From an uncultured Eubacterium sp. (lineage in GTDB: Bacteria; Bacillota; Clostridia; Lachnospirales; Lachnospiraceae), in the NCBI GenBank assembly GCA_934316845.1, contig CAKRDZ010000007.1, positions 1-64,000 of the forward strand: a stretch of DNA of 64,000 nucleotides, written 5' to 3'. A program made the translations under genes and the position numbers. Shown here piece by piece: positions 41,540-51,381 of this stretch; the stretch's first letter is position 1; every line of letters starts with the position of its first letter. Under the pieces are notes generated by a model. The model saw only the letters and a program-made list of their open reading frames with translations, did no database searches and was not told the DNA's origin.

Positions 41540-41902
41540 ATGAAAAAAAACAGTGTTAAAAATATCCGTATCAACAGTGAAGTACAGCGTGAGATGAGCC
41601 AGATCATCCGCGAGGATATTAAAGATCCGCGCGTGCATCCGCTGACATCCGTTATGGCAGTGGAGGTTACTCCGGATTTGAAATTTGCCAAAATTTTTAT
41701 CAGTGTATTCGGAAATGATGAAGAGAAGGAAAAAACGATGGAAGGCTTGAAAAAGAGCGCATCGTTTGCGCGTATGCAGTTAGCCAGACGCATGAATCTC
41801 CGAAATACACCGGAATTGACCTTTGTATTGGATGAATCCATCGAATACGGTGTCAATATGTCAAAGAAAATTGATGAAGTAAATCATAAGGAGTCAAAAT
41901 GA
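41540..41902 (+). CDS. rbfA: Ribosome-binding factor A
   Basis: RbfA helps mature the 16S rRNA 5' end. 120 residues, KH-like fold: RINSEVQREMSQIIREDIKD, VTPDLKFAKIFISVFG and MNLRNTPELTFVLDESIEYG. Full length. Its stop overlaps the nrnA start (ATGA). Confidence 0.95.
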   Translation: MKKNSVKNIRINSEVQREMSQIIREDIKDPRVHPLTSVMAVEVTPDLKFAKIFISVFGNDEEKEKTMEGLKKSASFARMQLARRMNLRNTPELTFVLDESIEYGVNMSKKIDEVNHKESK

Positions 41903-42846
41903 AATTCTTAGAAAAGATAGAAAATGCAAATACGATTGCCATCGGCGGACACATACGTCCGGATGGCGACTGTGTAGGATCCTGTATGGGTCTTTTCGGG
42001 TATCTCTCCGATCATTATCCGGATAAAGAGGTAAGCGTGTATCTGGAGGAAATTCCGGAGGCATTTGATTATTTGAAGATCGAAGAGGCAATGTCAGAAA
42101 AAGCAGACCGGTATGATCTGTTTATTGCGCTGGACTGCGGTTCGATCGATCGATTGGGCGAGGCGCAGAGTGTATTTGAAAAAGCTGCGGATACGATCTG
42201 TGTGGATCATCATATCAGCAATACCAACTTTGCAATGGAAAATATTGTAAAAGCCAAAGCGTCTTCTACGTGCGAGATCCTGTGTGAACTTCTTCCGATG
42301 GAAAGAATCGGAACGTTTAGTGCGACGGCTTTTTATACCGGAATCATCCATGATACCGGTGTGTTTAAGCATTCCAATACATCAAAGAAGACGATGGAGA
42401 CCGCGGGATGTCTGGTGGAAAAGGGAATCCCATTTGGAAAGATCGTCGACGAAAGTTTTTATATGAAGACATACCGCCAGCTGCAGATCATGGGACGCTG
42501 TCTGTTGGAGAGCATCCGTGTCATGGACGGCAGATGTATCGTATCGGTCGTTACGAAGCAGATGATGGATTTTTATGAGGCAAAATCTTCGGATCTCGAT
42601 GGGATCATTGACGAACTTCGGACGACACAGGGTGTTGAAGTGGCGGTTTTGCTGACAGAAAAGGAACCTTTGGAATTTAAAGTGAGTATGCGTTCCAATC
42701 AGATCGTGGATGTAAGTAAGATTGCGGTCTTCTTTGGCGGCGGTGGACATGTAAGAGCTGCCGGCTGTACGATCAAAGGATCTTCCTACGATGTCATCAA
42801 CAATCTTACCGAACATATTGAAAAACAGTTAAATCAGGAAAAATAA
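41899..42846 (+). CDS. nrnA: Nano-RNase / PAP phosphatase NrnA (DHH family)
   Basis: NrnA degrades very short RNAs and dephosphorylates 3'-phosphoadenosine 5'-phosphate. 315 residues with GHIRPDGDCVGSCMGL, DCGSIDRLG, CVDHHISNTNF (the DHH motif) and the DHHA1 ending FFGGGGHVRAAGCTI. Usual place between rbfA and truB. Confidence 0.94.
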   Translation: MKFLEKIENANTIAIGGHIRPDGDCVGSCMGLFGYLSDHYPDKEVSVYLEEIPEAFDYLKIEEAMSEKADRYDLFIALDCGSIDRLGEAQSVFEKAADTICVDHHISNTNFAMENIVKAKASSTCEILCELLPMERIGTFSATAFYTGIIHDTGVFKHSNTSKKTMETAGCLVEKGIPFGKIVDESFYMKTYRQLQIMGRCLLESIRVMDGRCIVSVVTKQMMDFYEAKSSDLDGIIDELRTTQGVEVAVLLTEKEPLEFKVSMRSNQIVDVSKIAVFFGGGGHVRAAGCTIKGSSYDVINNLTEHIEKQLNQEK

Positions 42847-42859
42847 CGGAGGCAGATGC

Positions 42860-43774
42860 GTGGACGGAATTATCAATGTATATAAAGAAAAAGGCTACAC
42901 ATCCCACGATGTAGTAGCAAAACTTCGCGGCATTCTGCACCAGAAAAAGATTGGACACACGGGAACGCTGGATCCGGATGCGACCGGGGTACTGCCGGTC
43001 TGTCTCGGAAAGGCGACAAAAGTGTGCGAACTGCTGACCGATAAGAAAAAAACATATCTTGCCGTAGTACGTCTTGGCGTGAAGACAGACACGCAGGATC
43101 TGACGGGAACCATCGTGGAAGAAAAGGAAGTACAGGTGACCGGAGAGCAGATCCGCGAGACTGCGGCTTCTTTCCTTGGCGAATATGAGCAGATCCCGCC
43201 GATGTATTCGGCCGTAAAAGTGAATGGAAAGCGGTTATATGAACTGGCAAGACAGGGGAAAGAGGTCGAACGGAAGGCGAGAAAGGTACACATTTATACT
43301 TGCGATATCCGTGAGATCGACCTTGCAAACAATGAATTTTTGATGGAAGTAACCTGCTCAAAGGGAACTTATATTCGTACGCTCTGTCAGGATATCGGAG
43401 AAAAACTTGGCTGTGGGGCAGCGATGGCATCGCTGGTACGTCTCCGGGTTGACCGGTTTAATCTGGAAGATGCGCTGACATTAGAGCGCATTGAAAGCCT
43501 TCAAAAAGAAAATGCGCTGGCCCCGTTTATCCTGCCGGTCGATCAGTTATTTGATGCTTACGACAAGATCGTGGTAGGGGATAAGGCGGTCAGTTACCTA
43601 CAGAACGGCAATAAGATAAATGGTAAATATTGTCAAGGAAATATTCCGACGGAAGATGGAAAAAGAGTGCGTATGTACGATAAGAAAGATCGGTTTTATG
43701 CCATTTACCGCTTTGACGCGGGACAGAATGTATTGGTGAATGATAAAATGTTTTTCCCTCATACGGAAGCATGA
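42860..43774 (+). CDS. truB: tRNA pseudouridine-55 synthase
   Basis: 304 residues. The catalytic Asp is in GHTGTLDPDATGVLPVCLG; KTYLAVVRLGVKTDTQDLTG and CSKGTYIRTLCQDIG are further signatures. Makes the pseudouridine of the T-loop of tRNAs. GTG start follows GGAGG. Confidence 0.95.
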   Translation: MDGIINVYKEKGYTSHDVVAKLRGILHQKKIGHTGTLDPDATGVLPVCLGKATKVCELLTDKKKTYLAVVRLGVKTDTQDLTGTIVEEKEVQVTGEQIRETAASFLGEYEQIPPMYSAVKVNGKRLYELARQGKEVERKARKVHIYTCDIREIDLANNEFLMEVTCSKGTYIRTLCQDIGEKLGCGAAMASLVRLRVDRFNLEDALTLERIESLQKENALAPFILPVDQLFDAYDKIVVGDKAVSYLQNGNKINGKYCQGNIPTEDGKRVRMYDKKDRFYAIYRFDAGQNVLVNDKMFFPHTEA

Positions 43775-43792
43775 CGGGAAGGAGAAAGAAGC

Positions 43793-44677
43793 ATGGATGT
43801 AATCAACAAAAGACCCTATCAGCTGAAAAACAGTGCAGTCTGCATCGGTAAGTTTGATGGCCTTCACCGGGGACATCAGAGTTTGATCGAGGAGATTTCG
43901 CACTTTTCCGGCTGTAATAAAGTGCTTTTTACGTTTGCTTTTCCGGGGGTACCTTATATCTTATCACCGGAAGAAAAACGAACCAAAGCCGAAAAACTGG
44001 GAATTGATACGTATGTGGAATGTCCTTTTGATGAGGCGTTAAAAGAGATGACGCCGAAGGAATTTTTTGAGGAAATACTGGTTCGGCAGTGTGATGCCGG
44101 AGTGATCTGTGTTGGCGATGATTTTCATTTTGGAAAAGACCGCGCCGGCAATGTTGATATTTTACAAAATCTGGCAAAAGAAGCGGGAATCACCTGCATT
44201 GTCGTAAAGAAAAAGAAAATGTACGATGAGATCATAAGCAGTACACGGATCCGGGAAGCGCTTGTCAAAGGAGATCTGTCGCTTGCCAATGAACTTCTTG
44301 GGATGCCGTATATGGTGCAGGGCGAGGTGGTTCATGGCAATGAGATCGGCCGCACATTGGATATGCCGACGGCAAACCAGATCCCGGATGCCAGAAAGAT
44401 ACTTCCTCCGTTTGGAGTATATGCATCGAAAGTGTCTTTCGAGGGAAAGCAGTATTACGGCGTTACCAATCTTGGCGTAAAACCTACGATTCCGGGAGAA
44501 AATCAGGTTGGAGCAGAGACGTGTCTGCTGCATTTTAAAGGCGACTTGTATGGAAAAAATTTACAGGTGGAACTTTGCCGTTTCCTGCGTGGGGAGCGGA
44601 AGTTTGCCGGTCTGGAACAGTTGATGCACCAAATGGAGGCGGATAAAAAGAATGCTGGTCTTTTCTTTGGACAATGA
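43793..44677 (+). CDS. ribF: Bifunctional riboflavin kinase / FAD synthetase
   Basis: 294 residues: N-terminal nucleotidyltransferase (IGKFDGLHRGHQSLIEEI with the HxGH motif; ISSTRIREALVKGD) and C-terminal riboflavin kinase (GNEIGRTLDMPTANQIP, GVYASKV, GVTNLGVKPT). Makes FMN and FAD. The next gene starts inside its end. Confidence 0.95.
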   Translation: MDVINKRPYQLKNSAVCIGKFDGLHRGHQSLIEEISHFSGCNKVLFTFAFPGVPYILSPEEKRTKAEKLGIDTYVECPFDEALKEMTPKEFFEEILVRQCDAGVICVGDDFHFGKDRAGNVDILQNLAKEAGITCIVVKKKKMYDEIISSTRIREALVKGDLSLANELLGMPYMVQGEVVHGNEIGRTLDMPTANQIPDARKILPPFGVYASKVSFEGKQYYGVTNLGVKPTIPGENQVGAETCLLHFKGDLYGKNLQVELCRFLRGERKFAGLEQLMHQMEADKKNAGLFFGQ

Positions 44678-46040
44678 ATCGGGAAAACCGTTATACCAAC
44701 AGATTTATGAATATATAAAGGAAGAAATTATGCAGGGACGCCTTTCTTACCGGGAAAAATTACCCTCGGCAAGAGGACTGGCGGCCTCGCTTCTTGTGAG
44801 CAGAAATCCGGTGGATACCGCTTATGAACAGCTGGTGGCGGAAGGGTATGTCTATGCTGTCCCGCAGAAAGGATATTATGTCAGTGAAATTACCTATATC
44901 AGAGAGTATCGTGGACAGAAAAAGGAAGTTCCGCTTCAGGAGGAAGAGCATACACCGGTTTGCTGGAAATATAATTTTAATCCGGATGAAGTGGACAGCA
45001 GTCATTTTCCTTATGCGACGCTTCGCTCTATCGCGAGAAACGTGATGGATCGGGAAGATTTTTTATCTTCCGGAAATGCACAGGGAGAGGAGGCGTTCCG
45101 CAGGCAGGTGGCGAAATATCTGTACCGTTCGCGTGGGGTACAGTGTGAACTTTCCCAGATTGTCATCGGAGCCGGAATCGGGTATCTTTTGCAGCTCCTT
45201 TCCGTGCTTTTTCGCAAGAGCGGAAAAATCGCCTTTGAGGAGCCGGGGTATGTCCGGGCAAAGCAGATTTTCGCTTCCTATGGATTTGATATTGTAAATG
45301 TGGAGATCGCGGAAGAAAATATTACACCGGAAGAACTTGAACGGGCGCAGACCAGACTCTGTTATCTGACACCGTCCCACCAGTTTCCGCTTGGTACGGT
45401 AATGCCGGCGCCGGAGAGACAGCGTCTGTTAAAATGGGCGCGGGAAAAAGAGGGGCGGTATCTGATCGAAGATGACCACGACAGCGAGTACCGCTATAAG
45501 GGTAAGCCGATTCCTGCGATGCAGAGTTTGGATCCGGATGGAAAGGTGATCTATATCGGTACATTTTCCAAGGTGATCACGCCGGCACTGCGGCTCGGTT
45601 ATATGGTGCTGCCAAAAGAACTGGTATCGCTTTTTCACCGGGAATGCGGTGCGTATAACTGTCCGGTTTCCCGTCTTGACCAGCAGATCGTAACTACCTT
45701 TATGGCAGAAGGGCATTTTGATAAACATTTGAACCGGATGCGTAAGATTTACCGGGAAAAGCACGATGTCATGCTGTCCGAACTGCAGAAATATCCGGAA
45801 AAAGTTAAGGTACACGGAGATTATGCCGGACTTTATGTGATCGCCGAAGTGCGGACGAAAAAAAGCGAAGAACAGATGGTACGGGAAGCGGCAGAAAAAG
45901 AAATTTATCTGCGGCCGTTATCAGTGTATTACAAGAACTCTAAGACGGCAGGGAAACCCGCGTTTTTACTTGGATTTGCGGTGCCTGATACCGACACGAT
46001 AAAGAGAGGGATCTCCCTTTTATGTGAAGAAATATTTTAA
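44652..46040 (+). CDS. MocR/PdxR-type regulator (GntR DNA-binding plus aminotransferase-like domain)
   Basis: 462 residues. Residues 1-75 are a GntR winged helix (PLYQQIYEYIKEEIMQGRL, LPSARGLAASLLVSRNPV). The rest is a fold-type I aminotransferase domain with the PLP-binding lysine in YIGTFSKVITPALRLGYM. MocR regulators use PLP or substrate as signal; PdxR members control pyridoxal synthesis. No pdxS/pdxT gene is adjacent, so the target is unknown. The start overlaps ribF by 26 bases. Confidence 0.9.
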   Translation: MLVFSLDNESGKPLYQQIYEYIKEEIMQGRLSYREKLPSARGLAASLLVSRNPVDTAYEQLVAEGYVYAVPQKGYYVSEITYIREYRGQKKEVPLQEEEHTPVCWKYNFNPDEVDSSHFPYATLRSIARNVMDREDFLSSGNAQGEEAFRRQVAKYLYRSRGVQCELSQIVIGAGIGYLLQLLSVLFRKSGKIAFEEPGYVRAKQIFASYGFDIVNVEIAEENITPEELERAQTRLCYLTPSHQFPLGTVMPAPERQRLLKWAREKEGRYLIEDDHDSEYRYKGKPIPAMQSLDPDGKVIYIGTFSKVITPALRLGYMVLPKELVSLFHRECGAYNCPVSRLDQQIVTTFMAEGHFDKHLNRMRKIYREKHDVMLSELQKYPEKVKVHGDYAGLYVIAEVRTKKSEEQMVREAAEKEIYLRPLSVYYKNSKTAGKPAFLLGFAVPDTDTIKRGISLLCEEIF

Positions 46041-46048
46041 AAAAATTC

Positions 46049-46077
46049 TTGTATTTGTGCCCAAATTATATTAAAGT
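46049..46077 (+). promoter_or_regulatory. Candidate promoter of the Na/Pi symporter gene
   Basis: TTGTAT (46049-46054), 17-base spacer, TAAAGT (46072-46077). The -10 is weak. Confidence 0.4.
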
Positions 46078-46127
46078 AGAAGTATACGACGATTAAAAAG
46101 AGATGAAATTCAGAAAAGAGGAAAACG

Positions 46128-47765
46128 ATGGAATTAATATTATCTATTTTAGCCGGTGTCGGTTTGTTTTTATATGGAATGAATCTTATGAGCGACGGAT
46201 TGCAGAAAGTAGCCGGCCAGAAGATGCGTGATGTACTTGAAAAACTGACAAAAAGTTCGATTATGGGACTTATTCTCGGTATTGTATTTACCGGTATTAT
46301 CCAGTCTTCTAATGCAACGACCGTTCTGGTAGTCAGTTTTGTAAATAGTGGTATTATGAAATTATCACAGTCTGTCGGTGTGATCATGGGTGCCAATATC
46401 GGTACGACCGTGACCGGACAGCTGATTTCGTTTAAATTAGATGCGATCGCGCCATTTTTCATCATTGCCGGTGTGATCTTAGTAATGTTTATCAAAAAGC
46501 CGATGGCAAAGCGGATCGGCGAAGTGGTACTGGGCTTTGGTATTTTGTTTTTTGGAATGTCCACCCTTTCTTCGTCGGTGAAACATCTGAATCAGTTTGC
46601 CGCAGTAAAGACGTTATTTGGAAGTGTTACCAATCCGTTTTTGGCAGTGCTTATCGGTTTTGTATTGACGTCAATCTTACAGAGCGCCTCCGCTTCGGTA
46701 GGTATTTTGATCGTGTTGGCGTCCTCCGGACTGATTCATCCGGATATCTGTTATTATATCATTATGGGATGTGATATTGGAGCATGTGGTTCAGCCGTAT
46801 TGTCAAGTCTTGGCGGTAACAAAGATGCAAAGAGAGCTGCATTGATCCATTTGTCATTTAATGTGATCGGAACGGTAATCGTCATGATCCTTCTGGCGCT
46901 GGCAGGAGATCCGATCCGCAGTGCGATCCACGGACTGACGGCGTCAATCGCGGATACCGGTCTTCGTGCCGGCCGTGACGTGGCAAATATCAACTCCATA
47001 TTGAAAGTATCTCAGGTGATTATTTTGTTCCCATTCAGCAAGTATCTGATCCTGCTCACCAGATGGTTTGTCAAGGGCGAAGACGAAGAAGTGCATGGAC
47101 TGGAACTCAAATACATCGGTAATCATTCGATCTTTAACGTGACGACAGCGCTTCCACAGGCGGTTCACGAGACTGAGCGCATGGGGACGATGGCAGTCAA
47201 CAACTTAAAACGTTCGATGAAGGCATTGATGGAAAAGGACGAGAAGGCATTGGAAGAAGTGTATAAGAAAGAGGAAGTGATTGATTTCTTAAATACAGAA
47301 ATTTCCAATTATCTTGTCCGGGCAAACCAGCTGTCCCTTCCGATCCAGGATAGGAAAGAACTGGGAGCCATGTTCCATGTCGTCAACGATATCGAGAGGA
47401 TTGGCGACCATGCAGAAAATATCGCCGATTTTGCCAAGACAATGCGGAAAGCAGATCTGCAGTTTAGTAAAAAGGCAACCAATGAATTGATGGAACTGTA
47501 TGAAAAGGTATGCACGCTGCTGGAATTTTCAATTAAAAAATTTGTTTCCGGGGATGAGACGCATGCCGTCGAGATCATGCAGTTAGAAGACGAGATTGAT
47601 AAATTGGAAAAGAAGTACCAGAAAAAGCATGTAAACCGTCTGGCAAATAATAAATGCGAACCGCATGCAGCGATGATCTTTTCAGATCTTTTGAGTAATC
47701 TGGAGCGTGTGGCAGATCACGGTGTTAATATCGCGTTTGCAGAGCAGGACGAAGAAGAAGTGTAA
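46128..47765 (+). CDS. Na+/phosphate symporter family protein with PhoU-like domain
   Basis: 545 residues. The first 320 hold two inverted repeats of the NptA/PNaS fold with the QSS motifs FTGIIQSSNATTV and TSILQSASASVGIL, and GANIGTTVTG. From about 345 onward a helical PhoU domain follows (NDIERIGDHAENIADFAK, ERVADHGVNIAFAEQ). Likely imports phosphate with sodium, with the PhoU part sensing; in some bacteria these proteins export phosphate. Confidence 0.92.
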   Translation: MELILSILAGVGLFLYGMNLMSDGLQKVAGQKMRDVLEKLTKSSIMGLILGIVFTGIIQSSNATTVLVVSFVNSGIMKLSQSVGVIMGANIGTTVTGQLISFKLDAIAPFFIIAGVILVMFIKKPMAKRIGEVVLGFGILFFGMSTLSSSVKHLNQFAAVKTLFGSVTNPFLAVLIGFVLTSILQSASASVGILIVLASSGLIHPDICYYIIMGCDIGACGSAVLSSLGGNKDAKRAALIHLSFNVIGTVIVMILLALAGDPIRSAIHGLTASIADTGLRAGRDVANINSILKVSQVIILFPFSKYLILLTRWFVKGEDEEVHGLELKYIGNHSIFNVTTALPQAVHETERMGTMAVNNLKRSMKALMEKDEKALEEVYKKEEVIDFLNTEISNYLVRANQLSLPIQDRKELGAMFHVVNDIERIGDHAENIADFAKTMRKADLQFSKKATNELMELYEKVCTLLEFSIKKFVSGDETHAVEIMQLEDEIDKLEKKYQKKHVNRLANNKCEPHAAMIFSDLLSNLERVADHGVNIAFAEQDEEEV

Positions 47766-47783
47766 GCAGAGAGAGGGGCAGAT

Positions 47784-48704
47784 TTGGTAGGATATGGTCT
47801 TGCAGCAGGAATCCTCATACTCCTGATCGGATTATTTGTATATGGATATCTTGCAAATTTTGAAATGAATGAAAAATGCCGCAGCGAATACAAAATGGTT
47901 CTGTCGGAGGCGGCATGTAAAGAGCCGGTGCAGCTGGTCTTTCTGACCGATCTGCATGGCTGGATCTACGGAAAAGAAAATGAGAAACTTCTGAAACAGG
48001 TGGAGGAAGGTCATCCGGATCTCATCTGTATCGGAGGAGACATGACAGTAAAGGAAGGAGAGGGATGCAAGTCCGCTCTTTCTTTATGTAGCAGACTGCG
48101 GGAACTGGCGCCGGTATATTATGCGGTTGGCAATCATGAGATCCGTATGCCGGGATATGAACAGTACATGCAAGAATTGGAAAAAATTGGTGTTACCGTA
48201 CTGCGGAACCAGTCTGCCTTATGGCAGAAAAATTCGACAAAATTCCGGATTTATGGTCTGGATCTTCCGCCGGAATGCTATCACCGGGGAAGAAAGAAAG
48301 AAGTTCCGACGCCGGGGCAGATTGAAAAACTGCTTGGAAATCCCGTCAAAAAAGAGGGCGAGACAGCGGTTCTGCTGGCACATAATCCGACGTATTTTCC
48401 GGTATATCACAGCTGGAATCCGGATCTGATACTTTCCGGCCATCTGCATGGAGGGATTATGATCCTGCCGTTTTTCGGAGGTGTGATCGGACCGGATTTC
48501 CGATTGTTTCCAAAATATTACGAGGGCGTTTTTAAAGAGGACGAGACGTATATGCTTGTGAGCCGCGGACTGGGAACGCATCATCTGCCGTTTCGGTTTT
48601 TTAACCGGCCGGAGGTGACGGTACTCCGGATTCGGCCGGGGAAGAAAAAATCATTAGAGAGGAAGTGTAACGATGGGAATCCCTGTGAAATTAGAGGTCT
48701 TTGA
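47784..48704 (+). CDS. Membrane-anchored metallophosphoesterase
   Basis: 306 residues. One N-terminal membrane helix (about 3-22), then calcineurin-like metal motifs: FLTDLHGWIYG (DxH), GGDM, VGNHE and SGHLHGGIM. YaeI/YkuE-like members act on phospholipids or cell-surface phosphodiesters. TTG start after GAGAGGGG. Its end overlaps the scpA start by 32 bases. Confidence 0.9.
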   Translation: MVGYGLAAGILILLIGLFVYGYLANFEMNEKCRSEYKMVLSEAACKEPVQLVFLTDLHGWIYGKENEKLLKQVEEGHPDLICIGGDMTVKEGEGCKSALSLCSRLRELAPVYYAVGNHEIRMPGYEQYMQELEKIGVTVLRNQSALWQKNSTKFRIYGLDLPPECYHRGRKKEVPTPGQIEKLLGNPVKKEGETAVLLAHNPTYFPVYHSWNPDLILSGHLHGGIMILPFFGGVIGPDFRLFPKYYEGVFKEDETYMLVSRGLGTHHLPFRFFNRPEVTVLRIRPGKKKSLERKCNDGNPCEIRGL

Positions 48705-49446
48705 AGGACCTTTGGATCTGCTGCTGCATCTGATCGAAAAAAACAAAGTGGATATTTATGACATTCCCATTGTTTTGATCACCGAGCAGTATCTCGATTA
48801 TGTCAGTAAGATGGATACGAAAGATATGGATGTGATGAGTGAATTTCTCGTAATGGCGGCAACACTCGTGCGCATCAAGTCGAAAATGCTCCTTCCGGTA
48901 GAGGAAGAAGAAGAGGAAGAATTGGAGGATCCAAGACAGGAACTGGTAGAGCGGATTCTGGAATATAAAATGTACAAATATGCTTCTTACGAACTGAAAG
49001 ACCGGCAGGTAGATGCCGGCAGAATGGTGTTTAAGGAGCCGAGCATACCGGAAGAGATTCAGGATTTCAAAGAGGATGTCCCGATTGAAGATCTGCTCAG
49101 TGATGTGACACTGGCAAAATTACAGGGAATCTTTAACTCGGTGATGAAAAAGCAGGTAGATAAGATCGATCCGATCCGAAGCAAATTCGGAGAGATAGAA
49201 AAAGAAGAGATCAGTCTGGAAGATCACATCGTATTTCTGGATTCTTATGCCAAAGAACATAAGACGTTCAGTTTTCGGAAATTATTGGAAAATGGTTCCG
49301 GGAAAACCTATGTGATCGTTACCTTTTTAGGAATACTGGAAATGATGAAGATGGGAAAACTTACGATCGTGCAGGAAAATATATTTGATGATATTTTGAT
49401 CACCTATCGGGAAAAAGAGGACAAGCGGAAGGAAAGCGAGGAATAA
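48673..49446 (+). CDS. scpA: Segregation and condensation protein A
   Basis: 257 residues, kleisin of the SMC-ScpAB complex that compacts and separates chromosomes. N-terminal VFEGPLDLLLHLIEKNKVDI and DMDVMSEFLVMAATLVRIKS; an acidic linker of eight Glu/Asp residues near 77-86; C-terminal winged helix with TFLGILEMMKMGKLTIVQ. scpB follows after 3 bases. smc is not in the window. Confidence 0.96.
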   Translation: MGIPVKLEVFEGPLDLLLHLIEKNKVDIYDIPIVLITEQYLDYVSKMDTKDMDVMSEFLVMAATLVRIKSKMLLPVEEEEEEELEDPRQELVERILEYKMYKYASYELKDRQVDAGRMVFKEPSIPEEIQDFKEDVPIEDLLSDVTLAKLQGIFNSVMKKQVDKIDPIRSKFGEIEKEEISLEDHIVFLDSYAKEHKTFSFRKLLENGSGKTYVIVTFLGILEMMKMGKLTIVQENIFDDILITYREKEDKRKESEE

Positions 49447-49449
49447 AAA

Positions 49450-50115
49450 GTGAGTATAAAAGAATTAGAGGCAGTTATAGAAGCCATTTTATTTACAATG
49501 GGCGAAGCGGTCGAGGTAGAACGGATCGCAGCTGCCGTAGAACATGATGAAGATACGATCCGTCGTCTGATCCGAAGTATGATGACGCGGTATGAAGAAG
49601 AAGACCGGGGTATCCGCATCATTGAACTGGACGGTTCCTTTCAGCTCTGTACGAAACCGGAAATGTATGAATATCTGATCAAAGTTGCCCATGTGCCGAA
49701 AAAGCATGTATTGACCGATGTCATGTTAGAGACGCTTTCAATCATCGCGTATAAGCAGCCGATCACCCGTATCGAGATTGAGAAAATACGCGGAGTCAAA
49801 TGTGACCATGCGGTCAATAAACTGATCGAGTACAATCTGATCTGTGAAGCCGGCAGACTGGATGCGCCGGGACGACCGATTCTGTTTGCCACGACCGAAG
49901 AATTTCTGAGGTATTTTGCCATTGAATCGCTGGAAGAACTGCCAATCCTTAATCAGGAAACGATCGACAACTTTAAGGAAGAGGCAGAGCGTGAAGTAAT
50001 GCGTGAGATGGCAGCCGGAGAACTGGCGGGGGGACAAATTCCGGAAGAAATTTTGCCGGAAGAAGAAAATGAAGATGTTTCTTTCACGAATTGGATGGAA
50101 CAGAACGAAGAATAA
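49450..50115 (+). CDS. scpB: Segregation and condensation protein B
   Basis: 221 residues, two winged-helix domains that dimerise and bind ScpA: LEAVIEAILFTMGEAVEVE and LSIIAYKQPITRIEIEKIRG. GTG start, AGAG-type ribosome binding site inside the scpA end. Acidic tail. Confidence 0.96.
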   Translation: MSIKELEAVIEAILFTMGEAVEVERIAAAVEHDEDTIRRLIRSMMTRYEEEDRGIRIIELDGSFQLCTKPEMYEYLIKVAHVPKKHVLTDVMLETLSIIAYKQPITRIEIEKIRGVKCDHAVNKLIEYNLICEAGRLDAPGRPILFATTEEFLRYFAIESLEELPILNQETIDNFKEEAEREVMREMAAGELAGGQIPEEILPEEENEDVSFTNWMEQNEE

Positions 50116-50116
50116 A

Positions 50117-50158
50117 AAACAAAGCCGAATTGACAAATTCTGTCAGCTCGGCTTTTTT
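50117..50158 (+). terminator. Terminator after scpB
   Basis: GCCGAATTGACA pairs with TGTCAGCTCGGC (one mismatch in the stem), then TTTTTT. It also lies between convergent genes. Confidence 0.88.
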
Positions 50159-50188
50159 CAAAGAGGTGTGTCTTCCGGCACACGTTTT

Positions 50189-51163
50189 TTATTTGTAATC
50201 TACTAATTCTACATAGAAATTACGGTAATCTTTTCTTTTCTCCTTCGTAGCTGCGATGGCAGTACGCGGATGCTGATTCAGCTGTCCGGTCAGAAGATAA
50301 GGGATGTTATAACCCCATACGATACCCTGTTCCTTAAGCGGCTCAATCTCTTTCTCCAAAATATCCAGGATCGGAAGGATGTTGTATTTTGGATTTTTCA
50401 GGAAGCCAAGAAGGATCTCGCTGGCGCAGTTGCCGGCTCCACGGCCCATGCCGCTTACGGTTACGTCAAGATAGCTGACGCCGCGGGTCAGTGCTTCAAT
50501 CGTATTGGCAAAGGCAAGCTGCTGGTTATTATGTGCATGAATTCCGATGAATTTATTGTACTTTTCACCAAAAGAAAGGTACTTGTCAGCAAGTTTACGC
50601 ATCTGCTCCGGATAGATCGCACCATAACTGTCTACGATATAGATCCCGTCTACCGGAGTCTGTCCGAAAAGTTCGAGTGCTTCGTCAATGTCGGCATCGT
50701 TGTCATTGGAGATGGCCATGATATTGATCGTGGTTTCGTATCCTTTGTCATGACAATATTCAATCATTTCGATCGCTGCCGGAATCGTATTGATATAAGT
50801 AGCAATTCGGATCAAATCGATCACACTGTCGCTCTTGTCAATGATATCACGGCGGAAATCCGTTCTTCCGACATCTGCCATCACGGCAATCTTCATATCG
50901 GAATCATTGTCGCCGACGATACGGCGGATGTCTTCCTCGTTACAGAACTTCCATGGTCCAAAATCTTTTTCGTCAAAAATATCTTTGGATGCTTTGTAGC
51001 CGAACTCCATATAGTCAACCCCGGCTTTGATGTTAGCCTGGTATAGATTTTTCACAAATTCATCGGTAAAACGAAAATCGTTTACCAGTCCACCATCGCG
51101 AATTGTCGCATCTACCACCCGGATGTCCGGACGATAGGATAAAATTGTTCCTTTGTTTTCCAT
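50189..51163 (-). CDS. DRE-TIM metallolyase family aldolase-like protein
   Basis: 324 residues. Starts at 51163 after AAAGGAAATGAG. The motif VVDATIRDGGLVNDFRF is the DRE-TIM metal and substrate site. Later VDGIYIVDSYGAIYP and GIHAHNNQQLAFANTIEA carry the other metal ligands, and VTVSGMGRGAGNCASEILL follows. The closest named relatives are 4-hydroxy-2-oxovalerate aldolases; the shorter length and lack of the DmpG communication domain argue against that exact role. Reaction unknown. Single gene with its own promoter. Confidence 0.8.
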   Translation of the reverse strand: MENKGTILSYRPDIRVVDATIRDGGLVNDFRFTDEFVKNLYQANIKAGVDYMEFGYKASKDIFDEKDFGPWKFCNEEDIRRIVGDNDSDMKIAVMADVGRTDFRRDIIDKSDSVIDLIRIATYINTIPAAIEMIEYCHDKGYETTINIMAISNDNDADIDEALELFGQTPVDGIYIVDSYGAIYPEQMRKLADKYLSFGEKYNKFIGIHAHNNQQLAFANTIEALTRGVSYLDVTVSGMGRGAGNCASEILLGFLKNPKYNILPILDILEKEIEPLKEQGIVWGYNIPYLLTGQLNQHPRTAIAATKEKRKDYRNFYVELVDYK

Positions 51164-51232
51164 TTTCTCATTTCCTTTCAAAGAACGTATTTTTAAAACA
51201 TAACGGATTCGTTACATTTTAAACTAATTCTA

Positions 51233-51261
51233 ATTGTAACAGAAATAACAGAAAAATGCAA
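51233..51261 (-). promoter_or_regulatory. Promoter of the aldolase-like gene
   Basis: Minus strand TTGCAT (51261-51256), 17-base spacer, TACAAT (51238-51233). Confidence 0.7.
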
Positions 51262-51280
51262 AAGAAAATGCAACAAACTT

Positions 51281-51309
51281 TTGACCGATGCTGAGTTCTA
51301 TGCTATAAT
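51281..51309 (+). promoter_or_regulatory. Promoter of purM-purN-purD
   Basis: TTGACC (51281-51286), 17-base spacer, TATAAT (51304-51309), divergent from the aldolase promoter. The leader is only about 65 bases and shows no purine riboswitch core. Confidence 0.75.
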
Positions 51310-51381
51310 AGAAGTAATTTTGATGCGTAAACCGCAAATACTAATACAATGCGCAATTTTTCGCGCGAGAAGGAGTTAAAA

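Noticed and set aside
50270..51046. 258-codon plus-strand frame opposite the aldolase-like gene
   Set aside because: The minus-strand gene has clear DRE-TIM motifs, a promoter and a ribosome binding site; the plus frame has none.
51310..51381. Purine riboswitch before purM
   Set aside because: The leader is too short and lacks the conserved purine-aptamer loops.
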